This document shows positions 1 to 9,136 of a stretch of 64,000 nucleotides of DNA, piece after piece. Numbering within the stretch: the stretch's first letter is position 1; each line of letters starts with the position of its first letter. The notes beneath the pieces were generated by a model, which saw only the letters and a list, made by a program, of their open reading frames with translations, did not search any database and was not told the DNA's origin. The stretch comes from Parahaliea mediterranea (GTDB taxonomy: Bacteria; Pseudomonadota; Gammaproteobacteria; Pseudomonadales; Halieaceae), in NCBI RefSeq assembly GCF_017255185.1, contig NZ_JAFKCZ010000011.1, positions 62,001-126,000 on the forward strand, read 5' to 3'. A program made the translations under genes and the position numbers.

Positions 1-197
1 TTTGAGATTGCGCCGGTAAAAGTTAGCGCTTGCCTTGCAATCCCCTTCCCCGGCGCGGCTGCCGAAAGAACCACCCCCGGGGCGCGCGCCAAGGACGGCG
101 GGCGACCCTGTCACAAATTGTTCAATTCCCTGACTTTTTCCTGCAACAGGCGGGCGCCATCCTGCGCCCAACGTGTTCTTTCAGGGAGAATTTCGCC

Positions 198-389
198 ATG
201 GCGAGCAATGCGGGATCCGTGAACAGGTACGAGAAACAGCAAATGCGCGACCAGATCCAGTGTCAGGTCGAGGAATTCCTCAAGCGCGGCGGCGAGATTC
301 ACGTCATGGACGACGCCGGCAAGAGGAACAACAGCAAACGGGCCAGCGTCTGGCACGGACAGGAAGATATCCACCAGCTGATTGATTGA
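198..389 (+). CDS. Small hypothetical protein with EEFLxRGG motif
   Basis: A 63-residue soluble protein with no signal peptide or membrane segment. The ATG at 198 is chosen over upstream starts because an AGGGAGA ribosome-binding site lies about 8 nt before it. A charged helix leads to EEFLKRGGEI, followed by a basic, polar tail. The EEFL-RGG pattern recalls the conserved part of the RNA-polymerase-associated regulator SutA of Pseudomonas, but the acidic N-terminus and the C-terminal end of that protein are missing, so the relationship is only a suggestion. It ends 12 nt before the acyltransferase gene and is probably co-transcribed with it. No function is claimed. Confidence 0.6.
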   Translation: MASNAGSVNRYEKQQMRDQIQCQVEEFLKRGGEIHVMDDAGKRNNSKRASVWHGQEDIHQLID

Positions 390-401
390 CGAGGACAGCC
401 A

Positions 402-2117
402 ATGCTGAACATCCAGCACGTTCTGGAAACGCGCTACCCCCGGTTCTTTGACCAACACGCCACCACCGCGAGAACCCTCTCGCGCTTTCTCAGCTTTCTC
501 TTCTACGAATCACGCTTTCAGCAATTCGGTCGCGACTACCCCCATCTACAGGGTTTTGACTTCGTCGACGCGACCCTGCGCTACTTCGATTTCACCCTGA
601 AGTTGCGAGACAGCGAGCGCGCGCGTATTCCCACCAGTGGCCGGGTGGTGATCGCCGCCAACCACCCCATCGGCTCCCTCGACGGCCTGGCCCTGCTGAA
701 CCTGGTGCGCCAGGTGCGCCCCGATGTAAAAGTGGTGGCCAACGACCTGCTCACCGCCATCGACCCGCTGCACCCGGTACTGCTGCCGGTCAACAATATG
801 AGCGGCAATACCGCGCGGCAAAACCTGCGCAATATCCGCGCCCACCTCGAGGACGACGGCGCGCTGATCATTTTCCCGGCGGGCGAGGTCTCGCGCTTCG
901 GCGCCAAGGGCGTCAAGGACGGCGAGTGGCAGAGCGGCTTCGTCAAGATCGCCCGCGCCACCCGCTCGCCGGTGCTGCCGATCTTCGTCGCCGGACGCAA
1001 CTCGCTGTTTTTCTACAGCCTGTCCTTCCTGGCGCGCCCCCTGTCCACCCTGTGGCTGGTGCGCGAGATGTTCAAGCAGAGCCACAACGCGGTGGACGCC
1101 CGGGTCGGCAACCCGATCCCCTACGACAACTACAGCTCGCTGGATGTTTCCGCCAAGAAACTGGCGCAGATGTTCCGCAAGCATGTATACCGCATCGCCC
1201 GCAACCGGCGGCCGGTGTTCCGCTCTATCGAGACCGTGGCGGCGCCGGAGAACCGCGGCCTGCTCAGGCGCGAGCTGGCCCAGAGCGAGCGCCTGGGTGA
1301 CACCGTGGACGGCAAGCAGATCTACCTCGCGCGGATGGAGCAATCGCCCTGCGTGATGCGCGAAATCGGCCGCCTGCGGGAGCTGACCTTCCGCGCGGTG
1401 GGCGAAGGCACCGGCCTGCCCCGGGACATCGACCGCTACGACCGCGACTACCACCACCTGGTGCTGTGGGACGCGGAAGACATGGAGATCGCCGGCGCCT
1501 ACCGGCTCGGGGATGCGGCCGCCCTGATGGCCAGGGGCGGCGTGGACGCCCTCTATACCCACAGCCTGTTCGACTTCGGCCCCAACATGCGGCCCTACCT
1601 TGAACAGGGTCTGGAACTCGGGCGCAGCTTCGTGCAGCCGCGATACCAGACCCGGCACAGCCTGGATTACCTGTGGTATGGCATCGGCGCCTTTGTTCGC
1701 CGGCACCCGCGTTTTCGCTACCTGTTCGGCCCGGCCTCCATCAGCCGGCTCTACGGGGTCGACGCCATCGCGCGCATCGCCTGGTATTACGGCACCCACT
1801 ACAACCACACGGCGCTGGACATTGCCCCGCGCACGCCCTTCCAGATACCGGAGGAACTGAAGGCCCAGTTCGCCGCCGAGTTCTCCGGCATCGATCGCGA
1901 CGAGGATTTCCGCGCCCTGCGCGACGCGCTGGCGGAAAAAGGCCTGCCGGTGCCGGTGCTGTACAAACACTACTCACAGGCCACCGAACCGGAGGGCGTG
2001 ACCTTTACCGCCTTCAACGTCGATCACGACTTCGGCGACTGCGTGGATGGCTTCGTGATGGCGGATCTCGAGCAGCTCACACCGCGCAAGCGTAAACGCT
2101 ACCTGGCAGGCGGCTGA
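402..2117 (+). CDS. olsF: Bifunctional ornithine-lipid synthase-like acyltransferase (OlsF type)
   Basis: A 571-residue two-domain protein. The N-terminal half is a PlsC/LPLAT acyltransferase with NHPIGSLDG at residues 87-95 (catalytic His88 and Asp94) and FPAGE near 158-162. The C-terminal half (about 310-530) resembles the GNAT-like OlsB N-acyltransferase fold seen in 'hemolysin' family proteins. This order matches OlsF, which N-acylates ornithine with 3-hydroxyacyl-ACP and then O-acylates the product to make phosphate-free ornithine lipid. It would act on the inner face of the cytoplasmic membrane. The family assignment is firm for the two domains; the ornithine substrate is inferred from domain order. 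A metallophosphoesterase of lipid A metabolism follows. Confidence 0.8.
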   Translation: MLNIQHVLETRYPRFFDQHATTARTLSRFLSFLFYESRFQQFGRDYPHLQGFDFVDATLRYFDFTLKLRDSERARIPTSGRVVIAANHPIGSLDGLALLNLVRQVRPDVKVVANDLLTAIDPLHPVLLPVNNMSGNTARQNLRNIRAHLEDDGALIIFPAGEVSRFGAKGVKDGEWQSGFVKIARATRSPVLPIFVAGRNSLFFYSLSFLARPLSTLWLVREMFKQSHNAVDARVGNPIPYDNYSSLDVSAKKLAQMFRKHVYRIARNRRPVFRSIETVAAPENRGLLRRELAQSERLGDTVDGKQIYLARMEQSPCVMREIGRLRELTFRAVGEGTGLPRDIDRYDRDYHHLVLWDAEDMEIAGAYRLGDAAALMARGGVDALYTHSLFDFGPNMRPYLEQGLELGRSFVQPRYQTRHSLDYLWYGIGAFVRRHPRFRYLFGPASISRLYGVDAIARIAWYYGTHYNHTALDIAPRTPFQIPEELKAQFAAEFSGIDRDEDFRALRDALAEKGLPVPVLYKHYSQATEPEGVTFTAFNVDHDFGDCVDGFVMADLEQLTPRKRKRYLAGG

Positions 2118-2162
2118 ATGGCGGGTGGCGACAAATACTGACCCAAGGGGAGGGAGGCGAGA

Positions 2163-2972
2163 ATGGAGGCACTAAACACAGAAGGCAAGATCAGTTGCAG
2201 GACCCTGTGGATATCGGATGTCCACCTGGGCAGCGTGCACTGCAAGGCCGACTACCTGCTGCAACTGCTGGACCGGGTAAAATGCGAGCGCCTGTACCTG
2301 GTGGGGGATATCGTGGACGTGTGGGCCATGCACCGCCGGGTGTACTGGCCGGAGTCCCACAACCACGTCCTGCGCAAGCTGTTGAAGCTGTCGCGCAAGC
2401 ACGTCGAGGTGATCTATATCCCCGGCAACCACGACCAGAATTTCCGCGAGTTCTGCGGCGGCGAATTCGGCAACGTACACCTGCGCCAGGAGGCCGTGCA
2501 CGAAACCGTGGACGGCCGCCGCTTCCTGGTCATCCACGGCGACGAGCTGGACTACGCGGTGCGCTACAGCCGCCTCAACCGCGCCATCGGCGATATCGCC
2601 TACGACTTCCTGATGTCGGTCAACCGCCAGGTCAACCGCTACCGGGAGATGACCGGCAAGCCCTACTGGTCGCTGGCCAAGTGGGTCAAGGGCCACATCG
2701 CCCAGGCGGAGCAGGCGATCGACGCCTACCAGGACGCCGCCGTGCTGATGGCCCGTCAGCGAGGCCTCGACGGCATCATCTGCGGCCACCTGCACCACCC
2801 GCTGATCCAGCAGTACGAGGACATCCTCTACTGCAACGACGGCGACTGGGTGGAGAGCTGCACGGCCCTGGTCGAGGACTTCGCCGGCGCCCTGCACCTG
2901 ATCCGCGGCATCGGCGACCCGGCCACCGCCACGCCCCTGCTGTTCGCCGAGACCCAGACCCAGGAGGCCTAG
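2163..2972 (+). CDS. UDP-2,3-diacylglucosamine diphosphatase-like metallophosphoesterase (LpxH family)
   Basis: A 269-residue calcineurin-like phosphoesterase of the COG2908/LpxH-like type. Metal ligands are visible in order: SDVHLG (Asp19, His21), GDIVD (Asp49), GNHD (88-91), IHGDE (about 125) and CGHLHHP near residue 205. LpxH hydrolyses UDP-2,3-diacylglucosamine to lipid X in lipid A synthesis. This protein belongs to the longer LpxH-like subgroup, which often sits beside membrane lipid genes and may act on another nucleotide-linked or phospholipid substrate. A strong GGGGAGGGAGG ribosome-binding site precedes the ATG. It lies 45 nt after the OlsF-like gene, probably in the same transcript, so a membrane-lipid role is likely. 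Confidence 0.85.
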   Translation: MEALNTEGKISCRTLWISDVHLGSVHCKADYLLQLLDRVKCERLYLVGDIVDVWAMHRRVYWPESHNHVLRKLLKLSRKHVEVIYIPGNHDQNFREFCGGEFGNVHLRQEAVHETVDGRRFLVIHGDELDYAVRYSRLNRAIGDIAYDFLMSVNRQVNRYREMTGKPYWSLAKWVKGHIAQAEQAIDAYQDAAVLMARQRGLDGIICGHLHHPLIQQYEDILYCNDGDWVESCTALVEDFAGALHLIRGIGDPATATPLLFAETQTQEA

Positions 2973-2991
2973 CCCCCGCCCGGTATGAGCC

Positions 2992-3447
2992 CTAGACCGG
3001 GTCCAGCACCACCACCGGGATGCGGCGATCCGTCGCCTCCTGGTATTTGGTGTAGGGCGCGTAGATGTCCACCATCTGCCGCCACAGGCCCTCGCGTTCC
3101 CCGCCCTCGGCGATGCGCGCGCGGGCCCGGAATTTGTCCGCCATCACCTGTACGTGAACTTCCGGGTCCGACTCCAGGTTCAGGAACCAGGCCGGATGGG
3201 CCGGCGCGCCGCCCTTGGAGGCGATGACACAGTAACCATCCCCCGCGCGGCTGTAGATCAAGGGGATGGTCAGCGGCTCGCCCGACTTGCGGCCAATGGT
3301 GGTCAGCAGCAGGGTCGGCACCATGCCCTCCCCGCCCCCCAGGGACGCGTCCCAGTAGTGCCCGTCGGCGCCGTCGCTCTCGATGTAGCGCTTGAGGTGG
3401 TCCTTGATCCAGTCCGGCAGGTTGTCGGCGATACGTTGTTCGGTCAT
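2992..3447 (-). CDS. Nitroreductase/deazaflavin-dependent oxidoreductase family protein (DUF385-like)
   Basis: A 151-residue protein with the split-barrel Ddn/DUF385 pattern: LTTIGRKSGEPLTIPL (about residues 49-64), then the hydrophobic strands of the flavin-binding barrel, and HPAWFLNLESDPEV (about 82-95). Relatives in actinobacteria use F420; proteobacterial members may bind F420, FMN or another cofactor, so the cofactor and substrate here are unknown. A GGAGGAG ribosome-binding site supports the ATG at 3447. It converges with the LpxH-like gene (19 nt gap), and the GST gene upstream is read in the same direction. Confidence 0.75.
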   Translation of the reverse strand: MTEQRIADNLPDWIKDHLKRYIESDGADGHYWDASLGGGEGMVPTLLLTTIGRKSGEPLTIPLIYSRAGDGYCVIASKGGAPAHPAWFLNLESDPEVHVQVMADKFRARARIAEGGEREGLWRQMVDIYAPYTKYQEATDRRIPVVVLDPV

Positions 3448-3573
3448 GCTCCACTCCTCCGTTCATGGTGGCACGGGCAGCTGTTTAGGCACCTGCCCGG
3501 GTAGTCCGCTCTAAGCCTAGTCCAGCTTACGCCGCCGCGCGGCGAACAGATCATCGGCGCCGCCGGCACGGGT

Positions 3574-4677
3574 TCAGGCCTCGACCAGTTCCAACTGCCC
3601 GGGCACGCGCGCGACCCGGTGTGTGATGCGGGTCTGCATCGCCTCCAGGCCGCCCACCGTGGCCAGCAGAATATCGGCGCGCTGGCGCTCCTCGTCGCGC
3701 AGTGACTGGTACTGATCCAGGCAGCGCTGGAACAGCCACTGGGCGTAGCTGTGGACATAGCGCTCGCCGCTGGCGCCGCCGGTGGTAAAGGGGTGCATGC
3801 CCAGCACCCGGGGCAGCTTGCCGCCGGGGTTGTCCCGCAGCCATTGGGCATTGCGCGCCACCACGTCCAGCGCGTCCGGCAGGTGATCGCGGCACATGGT
3901 CGCCAGCACCGGCAGCAGGCTGTCCGGGACCCGGTCGTCAGCCAGGAATTCGCCGCCCCGGGGCACGGGCCGGTTCATGCGCTGCACCCAGCGGTAGACG
4001 TGGGGGGCCGTGCGTTCCATCAACGCCCGCGGCACCGGGTCGCGGCCGAGGTGCGCGTACAGCGGCCCGATCAGCCCGAAGTCGCCGATGGAGGGCCGGC
4101 TGCCCAGCAAGTAGTCATACTGCGCGAAGTGGCCGTCCAGCTGCTCCAGCAACTCGGCATAGGCGCGCTCGATACCGTCAATGGTGCCCTTGGTGATACC
4201 CAGGTGCGCGATCGATCCGCGAAACGGCGCCGAGATTTTCTCGCCGATGCGAATCTGCTCCTCTTCGCTGGCCCCGGGCGCGTTCATCGCGCCGAACTCG
4301 CGCATGATAAAGTCGTACTGTTCGTCGAGGACGCTCCAGCGGTAGTGCATGGCCGGGATCACCAGCCATTCGTCGCCGTAGAACTCCAGCATCAGCGCCA
4401 CCAGCCGTTGCAGCCCCCCCTGGGGATACACCGGGCACGCGGGATGGCGCGCCTCGAGAAAGTCGATGATCTCGGTGGTGTCCTGCACCAGCTGGTCGTC
4501 GTCGGTGACCAACACCGGCACGATGGGCGCGCCGACACGGGGCACAATGATGGTCTTGTAGACCTCGCGGGTGGCCGGCAGCTCCTGGAAATCCAGGCCC
4601 TTGTAGCGCAGGTAGGCCCTGGCCTTGCCGGTGTACAGCGACAGTTCGCCGCCGTAGAGTGTGTACTGTGCGCTCAT
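3574..4677 (-). CDS. Glutathione S-transferase family protein, extended
   Basis: A 367-residue cytosolic protein. Residues 1-80 are a thioredoxin-like GST N-terminal domain: YTLYGGELSLYTGKARAYL, the cis-proline region VPVLVTDDD, and the QDTTEIIDFLE glutathione-binding segment. The all-helical GST C-terminal domain follows. It is about 140 residues longer than a standard GST because of a helical extension after residue 230. The N-terminal residue that would activate glutathione is not obvious, so it may be a non-classical transferase or lyase. A GGGAGG site precedes the ATG. It lies 4 nt downstream of the M20 hydrolase gene and is surely co-transcribed with it. Confidence 0.8.
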   Translation of the reverse strand: MSAQYTLYGGELSLYTGKARAYLRYKGLDFQELPATREVYKTIIVPRVGAPIVPVLVTDDDQLVQDTTEIIDFLEARHPACPVYPQGGLQRLVALMLEFYGDEWLVIPAMHYRWSVLDEQYDFIMREFGAMNAPGASEEEQIRIGEKISAPFRGSIAHLGITKGTIDGIERAYAELLEQLDGHFAQYDYLLGSRPSIGDFGLIGPLYAHLGRDPVPRALMERTAPHVYRWVQRMNRPVPRGGEFLADDRVPDSLLPVLATMCRDHLPDALDVVARNAQWLRDNPGGKLPRVLGMHPFTTGGASGERYVHSYAQWLFQRCLDQYQSLRDEERQRADILLATVGGLEAMQTRITHRVARVPGQLELVEA

Positions 4678-4681
4678 GCGC

Positions 4682-5998
4682 TCAACCTCCCGCTTCGCTA
4701 CTCGATGATCCCGCCGCGAGGCGGTGCAACAACAGCGCGGCGCGCGCCGCCTGCCGCGGCAGGGTGCGCATGTCGGCGACCTCGTCCACCGTGTGGCCGC
4801 CCTCCCCCATCAGGCCGAGGCCGTCGATCGCCTGCCGCACGTGGGCGGCGGCGAAGGAGATGTCCGCCGCGCCGGCACGGCGCGGGTCCACCGCCCGCAC
4901 CGGACCGTAGCCGAGTGCCTCGCTGATCCGGTTGTACAGCGCCAGCAGGTCGCGGTTGCCCTCGCTGGCCGCCATCGGCGGGTAGCCGGCGGCAAAACTC
5001 AACTCGGCGCGGGTGTGGGGGGAGTTGTCGGCGGCAACGGCCTGCATGACCTGCTGCGCGCGCCGCAGCTGCTCCGGCGACACCGCGCGGATGCCGCCGT
5101 TGACCAGGGCGTCGCGGGCAATCACGTTGCTCTTGCCAAAGGCCGTGCCCTCGCCGCTGGTCGGGTCCAGCCGCACGTCGGTGCCGGCCACCACCACCCC
5201 GGGATTGAAAGTCAGGTTGGCCTCTCCGCGCAGCTTGCGGCGCCATTCATCCAGGATGCGGGCCAGCTCGAACACCGCGCCGTCGCCGATGTCCTCGCGA
5301 AAGATCTGCGAGGAGTGCGCCGGCTTGCCGGCCACTTCCAGGCGCCAGGAAGACGCCCCGCGCCGGCTGATCACCGCGGTGGCGGGATCGCCGTCGCCGT
5401 CCTCGAAGCCGATGGCGATATCCGCCCATTGGGCCGCCTCCACCAGGGCGGCGTTGGCCAGGGCATGGGGCTTGCCGCGCAGCTCCTCGTCCCCGGTCAG
5501 CACCACCCGCAGCTGCAGCGCGTCCAGCAGGCCGGCCTCGCGCAACGCCGACAGGGCCAGCAACATCACCACGTTGCCGCCCTTCATGTCGGTGATGCCC
5601 GGCCCCTTCACACGATGCGCATCCACGCGCTGGAAACGCTGGAAGGGGCTGTCGGCGGCGAACACGGTGTCGAGGTGGCCGATCAACAGGATGCGCGGGC
5701 CGCGCGCACCGCGGCTGGCGACCAGGTGCCCGGCGCGGTCGAAGCCCTCGCCGTCGATCCAGTCGGTGTCGAAATCCAGCGCCTTGAATTCGCGCTCGAA
5801 GACCTCGCCCACGCGGCGCACGCCGGCGAAATTCATGGTGCCGGAGTTGATGTTGACCACCTCCTCCAGCAACCGGGTTGCCTCCGGCACCCCGGCATCC
5901 ACGGCCCGCACCACGGATTGTTCCGCGTCACTCAGGTTCGCCGCGCCGGCGGCGGCGGCGGACAGGCAAAGTAGCAGTAGCAGGCTCAGGCGTTTCAC
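4682..5998 (-). CDS. Secreted M20/M25/M40 family metallohydrolase (carboxypeptidase G2-like)
   Basis: A zinc-dependent amidohydrolase/peptidase of about 438 residues. Motifs of the di-zinc centre appear in order: GHLDTVF, the bridging Asp in GITDMKGG, TGDEEL with the catalytic Glu pair, and a lid/dimerisation domain around SSQIF. The GTG at 5998 is preferred because GGGAG lies 8 nt upstream and the protein then begins directly with a signal peptide (basic start, Leu run, cleavage near AGA-AN). A GTG at 6007 and a longer start at 6052 are possible alternatives. The substrate may be a gamma-glutamyl or C-terminal amino acid conjugate. The overlapping transcript with a GST suggests conjugate handling, which is inference. 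Confidence 0.8.
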   Translation of the reverse strand: MKRLSLLLLLCLSAAAAGAANLSDAEQSVVRAVDAGVPEATRLLEEVVNINSGTMNFAGVRRVGEVFEREFKALDFDTDWIDGEGFDRAGHLVASRGARGPRILLIGHLDTVFAADSPFQRFQRVDAHRVKGPGITDMKGGNVVMLLALSALREAGLLDALQLRVVLTGDEELRGKPHALANAALVEAAQWADIAIGFEDGDGDPATAVISRRGASSWRLEVAGKPAHSSQIFREDIGDGAVFELARILDEWRRKLRGEANLTFNPGVVVAGTDVRLDPTSGEGTAFGKSNVIARDALVNGGIRAVSPEQLRRAQQVMQAVAADNSPHTRAELSFAAGYPPMAASEGNRDLLALYNRISEALGYGPVRAVDPRRAGAADISFAAAHVRQAIDGLGLMGEGGHTVDEVADMRTLPRQAARAALLLHRLAAGSSSSEAGG

Positions 5999-6075
5999 GC
6001 GTTTCACTCCCGGTAGACGGCGACAGCCTGCGACAATACCATCTGTCCCCATACGGGGGAAAACCGAAGCACACC

Positions 6076-6480
6076 ATGATTGAAATACTGGACATTCCGG
6101 TGCGCGGCCAGGGCCTGCACCCCATCACCGACCGCCTGGCGCCACTGCTGGCCCGGGCCGGCGCCGACGAGGGCCTGTGCACGCTGTTCATCCGCCATAC
6201 CTCGGCGAGCCTGTTGATCCAGGAAAACTACGACGACAGCGCCCGCGTCGACCTGGAAAACTGGCTCAACCGCCTGGTGCCGGAGAACGACCCGCTCTAC
6301 AGCCACACCCTGGAGGGCCCCGACGATATGCCGGCGCACATCAAGGCGGCTCTCACCGCCACCCAGCTGAGTATTCCCTACCGCGACCGCGCGCTGCTGC
6401 TGGGCACCTGGCAGGGCGTCTACCTGTGGGAGCACCGGCACCACGCCGGGGCGCGCCAGGTGGTGGCGCACCTGCCCTGA
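6076..6480 (+). CDS. yjbQ: YjbQ family protein (secondary thiamine-phosphate synthase enzyme family)
   Basis: A 134-residue cytosolic protein of the UPF0047/YjbQ family. The diagnostic segment FIRHTSASLLIQENYDD lies at about residues 41-57, followed by DLENWLNRLVP, and the C-terminal LLLGTWQGVYLWEHR. Members are trimeric beta-sandwich proteins with weak thiamine-phosphate synthase activity in E. coli; the physiological role is unsettled. The ATG at 6076 matches the usual family N-terminus, and the longer upstream reading is rejected as arginine-rich antisense to the M20 gene. Its start is 78 nt from that divergent gene, so both promoters lie in a very short space. Confidence 0.9.
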   Translation: MIEILDIPVRGQGLHPITDRLAPLLARAGADEGLCTLFIRHTSASLLIQENYDDSARVDLENWLNRLVPENDPLYSHTLEGPDDMPAHIKAALTATQLSIPYRDRALLLGTWQGVYLWEHRHHAGARQVVAHLP

Positions 6481-6593
6481 AAGTCGCGTAAACACTGGCC
6501 ATAACAAGGCCTATCACATTCAACAGCTTGTTCGCGCAGACGCTTTGGAGGACGTTACACGGCAATAACAACGCTAATAGCGAGGTGTCCGTC

Positions 6594-9029
6594 GTGAACA
6601 GATCCAGCCCTGGAAAACAACGCCATATCGCCCGCGCGATAGCCCTGTTGAGCCTGCCCCTGGGGGGCGCCGTCCAGGCCCAGACCGGCGGCGAGGTGCT
6701 GCCGCTGGAAACCGTCATCGTCACCGCCCAGCGCTACGAGCAGTCGGTCAACGACGTGGGCATGGACATCCAGGCCTACCAGGGCCGGCGCCTGGAGCAG
6801 CTGCGGCTGGACGACGTCACCGACCTGACCGCGGTGGTACCCAGCTTCACCGTGGCCCAGAGCTATCAGGGCGTGCCCACCTACACCCTGCGCGGCGTGG
6901 GTTTCAATACCATCAATATGTCCGCCACCTCCACGGTGGGCACCTACGTCGACGAGGTGGCCTACCCCTACCCCATCCTCAATGCCGGGCCGATGTTCGA
7001 CCTGGAGCGGGTGGAGGTGCTCAAGGGCCCCCAGGGCACCCTGTTCGGGCGCAATACCACCGCCGGGCTGATCAACCTGGTGACCCGCAAGCCCACCGAT
7101 GCCTTCGAGGCCATGGTCTCCGCCGAGGTCGGCAACGATGCCACCTACAATTTCGAGGGCATGGTCAGCGGGCCGCTGACAGAGGGTATCCAGGGGCGCC
7201 TGGCGGTGCGCCGCGAGGACAGCAACGACGGCTGGCAGGAAGCGATGGATCGCGGCGACGAACTGGGCGAGGTCCACCGCACCGGCCTGCGTGCCGCCCT
7301 GGCCTTCCAGCCCACCGACAACCTCAACATCGACCTCGCCTACAGCGGATGGCGCGACACCTCGGATACCCTGGCGGCCCAGGCCATCGGCTTTACCCCA
7401 GGCACCACCGGCAGCCCCTTCAACGCCCCGGGATTGCCGGAGTACGTGGCGGCCAACCGGCCCGCGAACCCCGAGGATGCCAGCTGGGCACCACAGGCCG
7501 TGCGCTCGGCGGACGAAGGCATCGGCCCCGGCCTGGGGGGCGACCTGGACAAGGACAACAAACTGGACGCCTATACGCTCAGCATCGACTGGGCGCTGGG
7601 GGACGACCTGCGCCTGGTGTCCCTGAGCGCCTACCAGGACTTCGAGCGCAGTGAACTCTCCGACTGGAGCGGCGCGCCCTACGAAATCCTGGTGCAGGAC
7701 GCCTACGGCACCATCGAGAGCTTCTCCCAGGAAATCCGCCTGGAGGGCAGCACCGCGCGCGTCAAGTGGCTGCTCGGCGCCTACTACGCCGAGGACGACC
7801 TGCTGGACGCCAACCGCACCCTGCTGGGCGACAACGCCAACGTGGGCCTGATCCGCACCGTCACCCTGAGCCTGCTGGGCACGCCCTTCAACGCTGGCGG
7901 CTACACCCCCACCGACGCCCTGCAGGCCTTTCGCACCTACCGCGACGAGGCCACTATCGAAACCACCACGGCCAGCATCTACGCCAGCGCGGACTGGGAA
8001 CTGAGCGACACCCTGTCGCTGACCACCGGTATCCGCTACAGCGAGGACGACCAGGACTACGCCGGCTGCTCCCGCGACTTCAACGGCAGCATGCTGCCCA
8101 ACGTCAATGTCACCAACCGCGCCCTGTTCCTGCAGACCTACGGCGCGTTCGTGGAACCGATTGGCGAGAACGACTGCAACACCTTCGACCCGGAGGCACT
8201 CAGCTTCGGCATTGTCGAATCGGAGCTCAACGAGGACAACGTGGCCTGGCGCCTGGTGGCCAACTGGACCCCCACGGTCGACACCCTGTTCTATGCCTCC
8301 CTGTCCCGGGGCACCAAGGCCGGGGTGACACCGGTGAACGCCGCCAACATTTCCACCCAGAACGCCCCGGCGACCCAGGAGGAGCTGCTGGCCTATGAAC
8401 TGGGCGTGAAAGCGGCCCTGTTCGGCCAGCGGGTGCAGGCCAATGCCTCGGCCTTCTTCTACGATTACAAGGACAAGCAGCTCAGCGTCTACTTCGCCGA
8501 CCCGATCTACACCGCCCTGTCGCGGATCAACAACGTGCCCGACTCCGAGGCCTACGGCCTGGACACCGAGATTTCCTGGCGGGTCAACCAGCACCTCACG
8601 GCGATCCTCGGCGCCACCTTCCTGCACACCGAGGTACAGGACTACGAGGGTATCGACGCCGCGGGCCAAGCGGCCGATTTCGACGGCAACAGCTTCCTCT
8701 ACAGCCCCGAGGCCAGCGGCAGCCTTACCCTGCTCTACGAGCGGCCCATTTCCGATACCCTGGGCATGGCCCTCACCCTGAACGGCCGCTACCAGGACGA
8801 GAGCTACGGCAACCTGCAAAACAGTGACGACCACGCCATCGATGGCTACGGCCTGCTCAATATGACGGCTTCGATTCAGTCGCTCGACGAGCGCTGGAGC
8901 GCCAGCCTGTGGGGCGCCAACCTGACCGACGAGTACTACTGGCTGGCGGTGGCCACCAACGCCAACACCGCGGTGCGCTTCCCGGGCCGGGGGCTGACCT
9001 ACGGCGCCAGCGTGACCTTCCGCTTCTGA
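6594..9029 (+). CDS. TonB-dependent outer-membrane receptor
   Basis: An 811-residue receptor. The GTG at 6594 has GAGG 8 nt upstream and gives a signal peptide ending near VQAQ. Next come a TonB-box-like ETVIVTAQR, a plug domain (about 45-165) with the conserved VEVLKGPQGTLFGRNTTAG segment, and a 22-strand barrel ending in FRF, the usual outer-membrane C-terminal phenylalanine. The VLKGPQGTLFGRN type is frequent in large receptor families of marine gammaproteobacteria that import siderophores, lipids, steroids or glycans; no substrate can be read from the sequence. A LuxR-type regulator follows 107 nt downstream on the same strand. Confidence 0.9.
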   Translation: MNRSSPGKQRHIARAIALLSLPLGGAVQAQTGGEVLPLETVIVTAQRYEQSVNDVGMDIQAYQGRRLEQLRLDDVTDLTAVVPSFTVAQSYQGVPTYTLRGVGFNTINMSATSTVGTYVDEVAYPYPILNAGPMFDLERVEVLKGPQGTLFGRNTTAGLINLVTRKPTDAFEAMVSAEVGNDATYNFEGMVSGPLTEGIQGRLAVRREDSNDGWQEAMDRGDELGEVHRTGLRAALAFQPTDNLNIDLAYSGWRDTSDTLAAQAIGFTPGTTGSPFNAPGLPEYVAANRPANPEDASWAPQAVRSADEGIGPGLGGDLDKDNKLDAYTLSIDWALGDDLRLVSLSAYQDFERSELSDWSGAPYEILVQDAYGTIESFSQEIRLEGSTARVKWLLGAYYAEDDLLDANRTLLGDNANVGLIRTVTLSLLGTPFNAGGYTPTDALQAFRTYRDEATIETTTASIYASADWELSDTLSLTTGIRYSEDDQDYAGCSRDFNGSMLPNVNVTNRALFLQTYGAFVEPIGENDCNTFDPEALSFGIVESELNEDNVAWRLVANWTPTVDTLFYASLSRGTKAGVTPVNAANISTQNAPATQEELLAYELGVKAALFGQRVQANASAFFYDYKDKQLSVYFADPIYTALSRINNVPDSEAYGLDTEISWRVNQHLTAILGATFLHTEVQDYEGIDAAGQAADFDGNSFLYSPEASGSLTLLYERPISDTLGMALTLNGRYQDESYGNLQNSDDHAIDGYGLLNMTASIQSLDERWSASLWGANLTDEYYWLAVATNANTAVRFPGRGLTYGASVTFRF

Positions 9030-9136
9030 TGCCCGTCGACCCCCTCGCCCGCCGCCCGCCGCCCGCGGGCGAGCGCTTGCGATCCCCCCCTCTCGCAGGC
9101 AAGCTTGTCAGCTGGCCAGAGCGGGAGCACATAACA

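Noticed and set aside
1-197. Promoter or gene at the left edge
   Set aside because: No convincing -35/-10 pair, RNA structure or supported reading frame before the start at 198.
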